From: Congeria kusceri | Taxonomy: Eukaryota > Mollusca > Bivalvia > Myida > Dreissenidae | Assembly (NCBI GenBank): GCA_027627225.1 | Contig: CM051024.1 | Span: 40,975,225 to 41,039,224 of the forward strand | Direction: 5' to 3' | DNA length: 64,000 bases | In this document: positions 1 through 14,073 of the stretch, piece by piece | Layout: every line of letters begins with the position of its first letter | How positions within the stretch are numbered: position 1 is the first letter of the stretch | Program-made: the position numbers and the translations under genes | The notes under the pieces: model-generated | Seen by the model: the letters and a program-made list of their open reading frames with translations, nothing else | Told to the model about the DNA's origin: nothing | The model's database searches: none

Positions 1-173
1 AATTGTTTGATATAGTATTGTCAATTATTTTAATTTGACAATGTAAACACCCATAAAAACTTTCTCAGAGCCATTATTTTCTTTACAAACTATATTTAAC
101 ATTTACAGTATATATTGTTGATACATATGCCACACAATGTGCTTTATTTCTGAATCACAACACGTGTTGTTAC

Positions 174-932
174 CTTTGAGGTCCACTGTCAAGAATTCGC
201 AAATCTCGTTTCTTCTCTCGTGTCCACATATAAGTATCTTGTAGGTGGCGTTCTTAGGAGTATAGTACATGTAAGTGGTCAGGGATATGTTACCGAGCTG
301 GTCTGGAAAAAAAAAGTAATTGGATATCAAAAATCAAATTAACAAATATGTTTGTAATATATGCAATGGTCGATTTGTCTCCACCTATATAAAATAACCA
401 CGTTAGACCTACAGATTGGAACTTGTACTTAAATTTAATGTTACTTTTTTCCAAAAAGAAAAACAGGTAAAGTGAAATACAAGAACGCATATGTTTTATG
501 AACGTTTTTTTTATCTCTTAATATCAGAACGAATGTAGTTTTCATATCAAACAAACAAACCCTTATTATATATTTCGATTTACACTGACAACTGCCTAAC
601 CCGACCTGCAAACCACTCTACATGTAGATGAATTTGTTTAATTCTATGATTTTGAAGGTTAATGTCACCTTAAATGAGAACAATTTAGCTCATTTAGAAA
701 TGTAAATCATGTAAACTGTTGTTGTTATCTGATCAGTAGCAACATTGTAAAATAGCAATCGTACTGTAGTAGTTGCCACTGGGATCTCCATGGAAGTATG
801 TAACGTTATCCCCAGAATCTTCGTCAAAGAAATGGTAGTGGTATGTAAGGTTTTCGTTTTCTGCATCAGTGTACATGGTCGAGAAAATATTGTCATGCTC
901 ACTTCCTTTCTTCAGGTCGACTGTTAATCTTT
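174..932 (-). CDS. Cadherin-like module 12 (C-type 765-932, A-type 174-302)
   Basis: The C-type exon reads RLTVDLKKGSEHDNIFS, then YHYHFFDEDSGDN; its donor end is uncertain (765 chosen for a phase-1 GTACGA; 778 is possible). The A-type exon (129 nt) reads DQLGNISLTTYMYY, then YKILICGHERRN and FLTVDLK, ending in phase 1 at a donor. The gene therefore continues to lower coordinates, outside the window. Confidence 0.55.
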
Positions 933-3900
933 CTGGAATGCACATGTACAGACTTTGCATATACGGCATACAATAATACCAATAAATAAAACTTTATCCA
1001 AACGCATGAACATTAAACTAAAACAGGAAACAGTCAAGAAGAAGAAAGCAACAACAACTCAAAAAGCAAAACTGGCGGAAGCATCAACATCAGTTAAACA
1101 GTAATGCCGTTCGAAAACAATTAACACACAGCAAAATTACAAACTACTATAACAACATGCAATACAAAGACGCGAATTGACGATAGACAGAAAGAAAGCA
1201 CAACCCTTCACCACATCTCTTTTTATGGACTACAATATTACAATAAAACAGAACACAAACTTGGTAAATTCCGGAACCTCGGTGCTTCATTGTGTATGAC
1301 ATGGAATGTGAAGTTCCGGTTATCTTGGGCGCCGTAGCCATCCTGGCAAATAATGGACACGTCGTATCTCTGAGTAACGTTGTGGGTCATGCAACCATGG
1401 TGCTTCGGACAGGTGAAGTTTTCACGGAGGTAGCCACATGGTGGACTGTATGGGGAAGTGCTAATGATGCATGCTTTTTTGTAAAGCTTGTATGCTGAAA
1501 TGTATTCAGACAGCATTTATTAAAGGGTACATTGACCACATTTATCATTTTTATTTGCTTAATTTGCTGTCAAAGTATGGTTGAAAATAACCAATATTTC
1601 ATTTTAAGTGGCGAACTTGTTTCAATGCATTGATAGTTTATTTCAAGTTCTGTTTTATTTATAGCAGCCTATGTTTTTTTTCCATTATATTGGAATTGAT
1701 CATTCTAGTGAACAATGAACAGTTACTTATTTATATAGTATATAGTATAAAATAAGGCATGGTTAAACACTTACAGTTCCATCTAAAAGTATTGTTCGGA
1801 TCATCCTGTCGCAAGTCAAACAATTCGGTGTCATTTTCACCCCACACGTCATGCACGTAGTCGATCCAACACGTAATGTTGTCTTCGAGGGTGTGGTTAT
1901 CAGAAGACCTTACAATATATTATTGTTTTCGTCACTTTGGGATTTATTCTAACTCGCATTTTAAGCATAGTATGTTCATTGTTTTGTTTCTAGTATATTC
2001 TATTGATTACAATCTGTGTGCTTATTAGTGCGTTATGCCTGATATAGCAATTAAAATTTTTCTAATGCGCTTTAAAGGGTTAGATATAGGAATAATAAAA
2101 CTCCAGAGACATCATCAGGAGAGAAACACTTATTACCATCCGTTAGTCCTTTATTTGAGGCAAGTGACCAATTGCTGATACTATACAGGACAATACATAC
2201 AACACAAAACATACAAAACGATTAAAACTGGGGTCACCGCATTGGAACGGTCAATGCGAAGCATTGGGGGTTTAAACCGGTTTAAAGGCATACCGAACCT
2301 CACACTTAGCCCAGAATTAATCGCTAAAACACGCACTTGTAAATAAACTTTAACTTTAGGCGTCAATGTATTCCTTAATTAATTTCAGGTTTAATAAATG
2401 CGTGAGGTAAAATACATGTCTTAATAATCTTTTTGCATACCTGAAAAAAAAAACGCAAGTCAAATGTATTTTTTAAATTTTATTTGACGGTGCTTATAAT
2501 GGCGTTTTAAGCCGATGATTTGATTCATTTACTTCTTCAAACTTGTGGGGACATGAAGACATACCTGTCGTATTTGTAGTCGTACACTTCAAGATTGTGT
2601 AGCCATCTCTCTGCGTCAATGTCCTCGTGTAAACTGGTTTCATTTGGTAAGGTAGTTATACGAGGTTTCTAAGAAAACAAACACGATATGAAGAATAATC
2701 GTATTGAAGGTCTCTCTATATATTTGACATTTGCCTTGACACTGGGTCATACGTTCTATAATAAAGGGTAGTGCATTCAACACATTAAATTGATCCACCA
2801 AACATGTCGGCATAACAAGATAAACTAATGATCACTGAATCAACCTCCGTTATTTTCACCCATTTCCCACAATATGCCGACCAGTACAGATAATTTTAGA
2901 ACTATGCACAACATCATTTGCAGATATATTTTACCACATCTTTCAAATTCTTGACACTGCTATTTAAAACTCCTCGCCATATTTTGGTAAGGGATGAATG
3001 CTAATCAAGCATGTGTTTCAAACTTCACAGCATGCTCTTCTGTCTAAATTAGGCCCACAGCTAAACAGATGATATACAAGTGCAATGTTTGGATAACACG
3101 TTGGCTTTATATGACTGACAATTGTGGATACGTCTATACAGACACGGTTGTTATAGCTCGCCAAAATTAATCTGACACTGACCTTTATGCATGAATGTAT
3201 TAAAAAACCGTTAAGATGTATATATTAGTTTCCGCACTCGATTCGAGATAAATCGATGATAACGATCCATAGAAAACTACTGTTATGGTATCAGTAAACT
3301 TGTAAAACACATGAACGAAGTAAATATACAGGAGATCGTAAAGTGAACTCTGGCTACTTTTAAATGAGGCAAATAACAGCTGGTGACAAAATGACTGACT
3401 TTCGCAACAATTGATGGTTGTTTTGATTTGGTTAGTACAACTTTTGTATGTTTTTCATTTAAAAAATAAGCCCATGTTGTGGCCCAATATTCCATATAAT
3501 CACGTGTTTAACATCAGGGTCATAGTCTTTGAATGAAAAAAGTTATTGAAAGTACAATGGGTGCAGATGTGATGATGAAATGTAGAACTGTTATCATTTA
3601 TACGCTGTTTTATTAGTTTGAGGACAACATCAGACAGGTTTATGACTTCCGATATGCAGTGTAACCTTACTTAAGTTAATTAACCAAGTTTAACACTTCT
3701 GGAGCAAAAGTTCGTACTTCCAGGCTGTAAAGACGTATTTTAAGCACACACATATTTCTAGTGATGACTTGAAGTACAAAATAACAACCGGTAATCAGGC
3801 AAAAACTTTGACAAAGGCAACTATTGGATTTGCAGATATGCAGCTCAATCAGTTCGTCATCCATCCATTTATCTACATTATCAATTGTTTGTATATACAA

Positions 3901-6900
3901 GTACTTTGTTGAAACCAGTGCACTTTAACGTGTGAGTAGTAAATAATTACTTATTTGGATCAAACTAATTTGAGCAAAACTATTAATTAACTAATATAAT
4001 GAATTATCAAAATCACATAATCATTTTGCCACCGTTTTTAATGATATTGTATATTAACTGTTATTTAAATAGTTTTTTACAATATGAGGTTATTAAATTA
4101 TGATTAATACATTTGAATGAATCGCATATAAATTATAACATTTTAATGATAATTCACATGTTTAGCAAGCAAGCGAGTCTCCAATAGCAATAATCAGATG
4201 ACCAATTTCTGTCCATTTACGATTGATCCAGAAAGCTGTTCACTAGCTGAAGCAACAATATAGTGGAACTAACAATTTCCTGCTGGCCACGGTTTGAAAT
4301 GTATTCAAGTATAGTTCAGAACATTATGCTCTTAATAAATATTCACTATTCAGTATTGCAGCAGTATCATAATTTATTATGTGCTAATTCATTTATTGCA
4401 TCATACATTTGTATGTTGTATTATATAGATTTAATATATGGTAAAAATATAAACGAACGATTGAATAAAAGCATGTTTGTTTTGTTTTTCAAAGTTTTCA
4501 TTTGTCATTTGCGATGCTCTTCTTAAGTAAACATTCTGATTAACATTGAGGAAATGCATAACAATATCCCGGCTAAAAGGGTAGTCACTATACTCGGTAG
4601 GTATTCTTCTTTACATTAAGTTGAATATGAAACAGACTACGTCCAGATATTTTCAAGTAACTTTTATTTATCAATTTACAGTTCAAGTGTTACAATTACA
4701 GTTATATTATACAGGCTCTTTTCCATGGCAAAGTGATATTTCTTCCAGTATCGAAAAACTGGATAACTAAGAAAACGAAAGGATCAACATATTTATATAA
4801 AGGTATTTTATATACATGATCCAATTGGTTTTCGTAGTTTGTAAGTCCGAAACGCTGAGGTTTTAACATCATTAACCAATAATAAAAACAATGGACAATG
4901 TAGATATGTATATGGTGCATTGTACTGTGTAAAGTTATGGCTGATTACCAGTTGTTATTTCCTACTTACAGTCGTCACCATAAATATTTGTGTGCTTAAA
5001 GTACGTTTTTTACAGTCTGAAACTATGAAAATTGGCTCCAGAAGTGTCAAACTTGGCTGTTGTGTACGAGTATTGTTATACTACATATCGATAGTCATAA
5101 AATGGACTGATATTCTCTTCAAACCATTAAAAATGCGAAACAATGATGTGAGATCTACATGTCAACAACACATCTACACATCAGGGAATGCATAACAATT
5201 GTACCTTCAATATTTGTTTTCATATCAAAGGCTATGGTCTTGAAATAAAACACTTGATCACATGGAATATTGGGCCACAACATGGGCATATTCTCTAGAT
5301 AAAAAAAACAACATAGAAACAATCTTTATTAACCTAGGAAAAACATCCATCATTTGTAGCAAAAGTTAGCCATTTTATTACGTGCTGTTATTGGCCGCAC
5401 TTAAAGGTAGCCAGAGGCAGCCACTTTGCGATCTCTCCCTGAATATAGGAACTATTCGAGCGCGTAATTTATGCTAATAGATTTCATTAGTATCAGGTTA
5501 ATGTTGGCGATTTATACACATGTAACTACAACACGAAACCATCAACATACCCAGTTTGTATACCAAATTGTGACATCCATCTGGCAGGTCGTAGTGTAGC
5601 ACGATTCCGAGTTACTAACTGTTACTGTCATTGTATAGTTCTTATTTGGCCAAGCGGGCCAGATACTGATGTTTGTCGTTAAGTATATCTCTCCTGGAAA
5701 CAACGATGCTTATAATATATATCATTATTTATATGGTTTATTTGAAATCAACATTAGACAAACAGTCCAGGAGTAAACAAAAGTTAAACGTGTACACGCA
5801 TTCCTACTGGTCATGAGTTAAACACTAAATTCTGAGATTAAATAAAAAATATTTGGCAAATTGTAATTGTTATAGTGTATATATAGGATCTGACACGAGT
5901 TGTCATTTCATACCATATTTTATAAAACGAGTTCAGGAATTTTGTTAGTAAGCGAGCCTTTGGCGAACTTAGACGAGGACGAGTTTAATAAAATATGGTA
6001 TGAAATGACAACGAATGTCAGATATTTTGTATCACATGTTTTTAATGGAAAAAAAACGTCTAATTTTACAAAAACATGTTGATAAATCCTAAAAGTTGTG
6101 TAATGGCATGACGTCATTTTATATTGACGACGTCATTTCAGCAAAATAACGTCATGCGTTTGGTCCGTCAAAGAATACGTAGCCAATGAAAACGCTCTCA
6201 ATGTTATCTTACACATGTGTAAGATAAAAATATTCTTAATGGTTGTATTACACGGGAGACAAGATATAGCATGTGATAAAAATATATATCGCCACCTTAA
6301 TATTACAAGGGCCTATCTGCACCCTTTTTACATGTATGATTGGCCCTGGCAATCCTAAAGTGGCGATATATTACTAACGATGTCCAACTCATAGCCAACA
6401 CGTCAATAGATGTGTAAATATATACAAAACTACATTGGATGGAAGAGGTCAAGTGCGCATACATTTAATATGACCATTCGTATATCAACTCTAAGACCAA
6501 ATGCATAATGCATATTTCCTATATGATGTTTGCAATCCTACCTGTCAAAGGGTTAATGGTCGCCTCTTTGAAACCTCCATTCTCAAGGCTCCATGTAAGG
6601 TTAGACCAGTTTCCTCTGCAAAATAACACATATATTTACTTCCACATTTTTTAGAGTTTTTGTAGAATTCACGCACATATCACATCATTATGGAGAGAAC
6701 ATCGCAATGGTGAGTATTATTAAAAACGAATGTTTAAGATAAATGTGTGCAATTTTTAAAATGTGAACACAAATACGAGTAAATCAAACTACAAATCTCT
6801 TCAAAAAGGATTCAAACATACAAAATAAACACTACATAACATAATAATTATTATATCTGGCGCCAGAACTACATGGTCAGACTGAATCAATATAATTGTA

Positions 6901-9900
6901 ATATATATTTTGATAAAAGTAAAATGCTTGTTTGGAAATATATCAGCGAAAAATACATAACTTTTTAACTGTTTAAAGGTTTCGCTTTGCAAACACGTTT
7001 AATATTATCAATTTAATTTTAGGATTATTCATAAATCATTCATATTTATTTCATTGCATTAAACGTACTGTTTGTCTCTTCGTTTCGAAATTAAACTCTG
7101 AAACTGGTGGATTTATCTTTCAACCTTAACAACAAAAATATTACCAAACTCGAATGAGCGTAAATACCGAAAGTTCGGAAAATGATACGTAGGTGACGGG
7201 TATATCATCATAAACAGTGAGTCGTTGTCCGAGTGCGGGTATATTCCATGCGTATCGTTCAAATCCAGAATTTGTTGATGGGAACAATTTGGAGTCTGGT
7301 AGCAAGACCCTGAAATGCATATCAACTGGGAATGAGTAAAATACAAAAAAAGTTTTTAATTCCATCAACAAAATTCTGATATAACTAAAACAATTTGACC
7401 GTGCATTCATGAAATCAAAATATTCATCTTAACGGATGAATGGTATAAGTGTACATAAAATCATAACAATCTACGTAACGCGTATGACGTAAACTATTTA
7501 ACAAACATGCGTAACCTACATTATATTTTACGTTATGTATATAATAAGACAAATAGAAACTTTACAACATTATTATTCTAATGTTCACTTTATAAACCTT
7601 AGCCATTAAGATTAACCATATTAACGCGTATGCTGCGATATTGAATACGAAATCGAACGCAACACGATGAACGAAAACAGCAGTTTAATACAAATTTTAA
7701 GAAATGAGATAAGAAGTCAACATAAATCAAACACTAAAACACATACTGCAAGTAAACCAACTTAACATAAACAGAACGCTAACACAAAATGCAATAAGAA
7801 AATTAAGCCAACAGCAAAACCATATTGTAAAAAAGTAAATAAATAAAAACAGCTTACAGAGGGTTATGTCGAATGAGCTGCAGTTGATAAATTGCCGACG
7901 ATTACGGACACACGTGGTCATGTTGAAGGTGTAAGAGAACTCAAAATCCATAGGTTTGACTACGTAAATTTTGCCAGTTGCTGAAATACAAAAAATACAA
8001 CATAACTATGTCTGCGAAATTGTCAAGAGATCGAGACAAAACCTGAAATAACGACACGTCAAAACATAAATAACTATTATATATATTGGGAAAATGATGT
8101 AGGCTTGTATGAGAAAACAAAAAAGGTAATAAAAAGCCAAACAACCATAAATAGTACATGTACTTCCGTCAAGTAGAGTGCAAGTATGTTTTGCCAGCGT
8201 TTGTTTGTTCGACTGTTATATACAATTATTAGGTTTTGATAACTAGATTCGCATTGCAATATTACGCAACAGGTAATCAGATTTGAAGGAATGTAACTGT
8301 TTTTAGAAGGTGTTAAATGGACCAACGGAGACAAATATAAACTGAGTCAGGTAAGATTTTAGGTCCAAGACCCTTTATGGATTATTCTTAATAATCGGGA
8401 GATTTGGTGAGACGTTGATTGGCTTGGTGGCGCAGAACTAGCTGAGTGCTTTTTGTGTTGTTACTGTTAAGCCCATTTATTGTATAAAGTTTAATATCAG
8501 AATTGTGAGTATAACAATAGATCTATCTTGTATTCGGAGAACAGAACCGCTCAGATAATCAAATGGTTATAGCGCTGCCAACTGTACGGTTTATAACACG
8601 AACGATTTTCGTTCAATCACTTTTAAACTATTCTATTCAAAAATATAACAATTCAGTACAATAATTTCAGTTTCATGGCCAGGTGTTACCAGACAAATAT
8701 ATGTACGAGTGTATATAATCAACTATCAATACTTTGATTAGAATTATTATACTTCTTGTGTCTAATGTAGCCTATTGAAACTAACATGATTTTGTTTATT
8801 TCACAGTATCTTTTTAATGTACCTACAAGTATCTAGTTCAAAAAGTATGTTTTGATGGATCCAGGAAGGACGGAGTGGTATTTCGGTATAGTAGAAAGTC
8901 TCGTCGTCGTCATCATCTTCGTCAACCGGGTTCGAAATGATAAAGTTGATTACTTTGACATATGGTTCTGAATCGTTTTTATAGACGATAACGTCTGTGC
9001 CATCTACAAAAATAAAAATCTTTACTTCACCGAGATAAGGTTGCAATATAAAACATATCATCGTCACCATACTATTACTTTTACAATTGCATTTTTCCTG
9101 AATATTCGATATAGGGGGAATCGAAATTAAATTCTCACATTTACCTCATGTTATTGGTATTCCAGAGGTGGATCAAATTACAGATGTTAAATTCATACAT
9201 TACTATGGTCTACTCTTAAAATGAACCCATATTAGTTATATTCTCTTTACATTATCTTCGTCAATACCATTCTTAAATACATGTACATATGTATATTATT
9301 TTGATCAAAATGCATCATCTTTATATATGTTGATCGTATAGAAGAATGTTTGTACTCAAAGGTGTGTTAGAGTTCTAATGAAATGTCGGTGGGCGGATTA
9401 TTAACGAACATGCATAAGCTTTATAGACATTCTTGGCATTACGAAAGCCGACCCATTGTGTTTCAGTAAATCATATTGACTAAATCTGTTTCAAAGGATA
9501 TAAAAGTCAATACATACATTTCAATGTATTCTGTATTATGATTATGACAACGAAATGGTCAGTTCTTGGGTCATATGGACCTATTGTATTAGTTTTATAG
9601 AAAAGCATATACCTATTTGCTAATTTGCATATTAGAATGTATAAATTTATTGTTCTGTATACATCAAACTATTTAAATTGCTAGATATAAGCGCCAAATG
9701 TATGTCACTTTTAAGTAAGTCATACTCGACTTTTTTCAACTTCCAATTTCTCATGAACAACTCGTTATATTGTTTTATTTGTCTCAATCCAAAGTACTAT
9801 TGTTTTGAAGTTAGTTCATGCTTTAGGCTGTAAAAAATGACCGAACATTGTTTCGGGCATTAATTAGTTATAGAGCCAAAATATGGACAACTTACAAAAA

Positions 9901-11871
9901 CAACAGCATCAATAGTAATACAACTAATACTACCAGAACCATTTATAAATGCTGCCAGAACCACCACCACCACTACTACTGCTACTAACTTTTTACAAAA
10001 ACTGCATTGACTATAGCTATTGATGAGGCTGTTGTTAAAATAATACAAACACAATTATGAAGTTGACATACTGGCGTATTCAAACGGCGGGTATCCATCA
10101 CTGTAAAAGTACACAGAATAAGTGGCGATAGCATGTCCCGTAGTGAATGTCTCCCAAACATTATTCGTATTGTCTTTTTCACAGTCTACTGTGTAAAAAT
10201 ATGTTTCATCCTCGTTTGTGCAAAAGTCGGTGATTTTGCAAGGCTCACATAGTTCGTCCCCACATTTCTTCTTTTTGACATCAAACTGGATTCCTTATTT
10301 TCAAGAAAAATCGGTTAACACACGGTATGAAGTTTATCTCTTGAAGTCAAATTATTGCAATTATTGACAAAAAACAAGCACGACTTGAATGATCAGCACA
10401 GACAAATTGTTTAATTGTATCACTAACATGAAGAGGTCATGTAAAAGGCCGTTAGGTTGACACACGTTCTGGTTTCAATAATTGTACTACACACGTAGGT
10501 AGTGAGATTAGCAAAATTCTAATGATATCGCACTCTCATATAGTTATACAATTCATGCTCCACAAATGACTAACAAAGAAACGTAAATAAATGTACCTCT
10601 TTGTGTCCCATAATAAAAGTTATAGGTATCATTTACTGCACACTTGTCGCTGTGATGAGATTCTGCACAAGTGTATGTGTTGTTACACTTGAAGGTGATG
10701 TAAATGGTCGCCGTGACGGTCCAGATCAGTTTTTCTCGGTCCGTGTTCTCGTGAAGTCTCGTGATATTCGGGCTGCTCGTTATAAATATGTGATCTGGAA
10801 AATGTAGAAACCATATGCTAAATAAACGTCTTTGAACGAATTGTTTGCAGGTATGCCCATTACAAATAAGCCCATATTAAAAATAACCAACAACAATACA
10901 CATGTAACAGGCTGCAGATTTAATTGTACGCCACAAAAAGTACACTTTTGTTAAAATTTCATAGACGCAAGAGGCTAAACAAAATCAGCACTCACATATT
11001 GTTATATCTAACACCTGACAGACGTAATAAAGTCTTCTATTCTTCACACACATCTCTACTTGTAGAAACGTAACAGGTTCCGATCCAAGTGGCTGTTTGA
11101 CTCTGATGAAGCCATAGTCTGTAGTGTTTATAAGAAATATATAATAAAAAAACATTTCTTCGAGAATTGTTACAACAAATGCACAAAGCAACAAGAAATT
11201 CGAAATACTTGATTGTTACTGTTGAAGTATATTTCGTATGTGTGTATATACCTTGGTCGATCTCAAGCCAAGTTGGCTTAGCTTTGGCATCACCGATATA
11301 GAACGTGGGTTTGTCATTGTCGTCCGTTTCATTGATAGGATTGGAATCAACCTTGTTCACGTTTTCCCCTTTGCCTAGTACATTTATACCAATGTAGGTA
11401 TGGCTGCCAACTAAAGGAAATTATAGAAGTGTAAGCGCATTTTCCAATATTGCAACACTATATACTATAATACTTTCTACATACGTGACATGCATAAAAC
11501 ATGATCATGTTAAAAAATAAAATACTGGGATTGTAATTAAGAATCGATGTCACCAGTTCAGCCATAATGCATATAGTTAATTGTTTAACAAATAATTGAA
11601 TATATGTTATAAAAACAATTAGAAGAAAACTATTATTCAAATGCTACTACTAGTACAATTACTACTTCTACTAGTACTAAATGTTCTACTAGTACTAAAT
11701 GTTCTACTATTACTTTATCTTCTAATACTACTACAACTACCACGTTTATTAATACTACTACTACTACTACTGCTACAACTACTACTTCTACAACTACTAC
11801 TAGTAGTAGTAGTAGTAGTAGTAGTAGTAGCAGTAGTAGTAGTAGTAGTAGTAGTTGTTGTTGTTGTTGTA

Positions 11872-11913
<42 letters not shown>

Positions 11914-14040
11914 ATAGTAGTTGTAGTAGTAGTAGTAATAGTAGTAGTAGTAGTAATAGTAGTAGTAGTAGTAGAAGTGGAAGTAATAGTAGTAGTACTA
12001 CTACTAGTACTACGACTACTACTACTATGCGAAAGACTTATGTTACTATCAGGTTTTCTTCTTAATTAACACTTACATTTAAAATCAAACGGCGGATTCG
12101 TGTCCACGTAAAAGTACACAGATTTCGTGTCGATAGCATGTCCCGTAGTGAGGTCGACCCAAGAATTCGTATTGTCTTTTTCACAGTCCACTGTGTAAGA
12201 ATATTCATTTCTTTCGTTTGTGCAGAAGTCGGTGATGAAGCAAGGCTCACATAGTTCTTTTAAGCATTGTTTCTTCTTTACTTCGAATTTGATGCCTAAA
12301 CCAACAACGACAATAACACATAAGTGATTCGGGATGCAACCTATACTTAACTAAAACTGTCAACACAAATACTGGTATAAGTCTAAGGCAAAATTATAAA
12401 CGTTTGACCCTTAGTTTTGCTCATTCAAAAAGTTCATTACCGGGGTATATTCAGTTTGCAAGTCTGTGACATACTACTTGGTATAAATATCCTTATAAAG
12501 CATAGTGTTCAATAAATTACAACAAGTACCTGTTTGAGTGCCATAATACAAGTCATGTGTGTCTGTCACAGCGCACTTGTCACTGTCATGAGATTGCGCG
12601 CAAGTGTAGATGCCATTACAATTGTAAGTAATGTCAATGGTTGCCGTCACTGTCCAGATCAGCTTTTCACGATCCGTGTTTGCGTGAAGCCTCGTAATGG
12701 GCAGGTTGCTCGTAAGGAATGTATGATCTGGAAAAGGTTTAGAAAATATGGTATACTAATCTCGTTGTAATATATAAGAGTCGTTGTTTGCACAGCTATA
12801 CTCATTACAATCTTTTGCATCTATAATACGGACAACAATTTATATCCGCCAAGTACCCGTGTAATATGTATAATAGTAGTGTTTAAGGTATCAATGCTCG
12901 ATTAATATATGCTACATCGTGTATACACTTAAATTATAGTGTTTGTTTTCAAAGAATCATTCAAGTTGTGATTTATAAAAACCCACAGTTCAATCGTTGT
13001 TATGTTTTAAATTTTAGCGTATCATGGGGTAATAAAATAAACAAAAAGGATTTATTCATATGCCATAGACGAGTACGTAGAATATGTAAGCATAAAAAAC
13101 GACCACACTCACATATTGTTATATATAACAACTGGCAGGCAACATAAAGTCTCCGATTTTTCACACACATCTGCACAATCCGAGAGGTTGCAGATTCTGA
13201 TCCAAGAGGCTGTTTGACCCTGATGTAACCGTCGACTGTATAGTTTTGTTTGGGAAAAAAGTGTCAAAGTATAAATTGATCTTTATTAAATGCTCAGCGC
13301 GTTAACACAGTGATGAAACTATGTATATACAACTACTTTTAAGATTTAACAAAATGTACGATAGCTTTGTGTGTCCGTTAATTGACAAAAAGATATATAT
13401 GTGCTACATAAAATGGAGGTAGATCTACTGAGCGTTACAACAAAAATGTGAATTTTATGGCACGTAATTACGTTACGCAGTGATTGATTTGATGTCACTA
13501 TCGAAGCATATTGATATACACATAATATATCCCCTATGGACCTACCTGCGTCGATTTCCAACCAGGTTGGCATATGATTTGCTGTACCGATATAGAACGT
13601 CGGTTTGTCATTGTCATCAGCATTGGGGTCCTTCGGATTTGAATCTACCTTGTTCACCTTTTGCCCTGTGCCTAGTATGCTCTTACCGATGTTGATCTGG
13701 TCGCCAACTTAACTCAATGATGTTGTTTAAGAGTTTAATATTAAATGTAATATATAGATGAAAGAACTCCCTTGGGCGTACATATAATATAACAATAAAT
13801 GCATGTATCAACAGTTTGTCAATTTAGTTAACATGTACCAAATATCATTTACATAAGTACATAATAAAAAATAAATACAATGTAAACTTCACAGTATTAT
13901 TCATCATGTAGCTAATATAATTGCATTAAGGTATAATAAATAATACAAACAAAGCAAACACAACTTAATTGTACCATAATTCGTTTCGCATAAAATGTAT
14001 AGCGTAAATGTATAGTAGTAGTAGTAGTAGTAGTAGTAGC

Positions 14041-14073
<33 letters not shown>

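Noticed and set aside
11641..12069. 142-codon open frame of Leu and Val
   Set aside because: It is the translation of the (CTA)n/(TAG)n microsatellite; not a gene.
12534..12770. Plus-strand open frame of 78 codons (also 10601-10807, 13480-13695 and 17652-17867)
   Set aside because: Antisense shadows of cadherin-like B or C exons on the minus strand.
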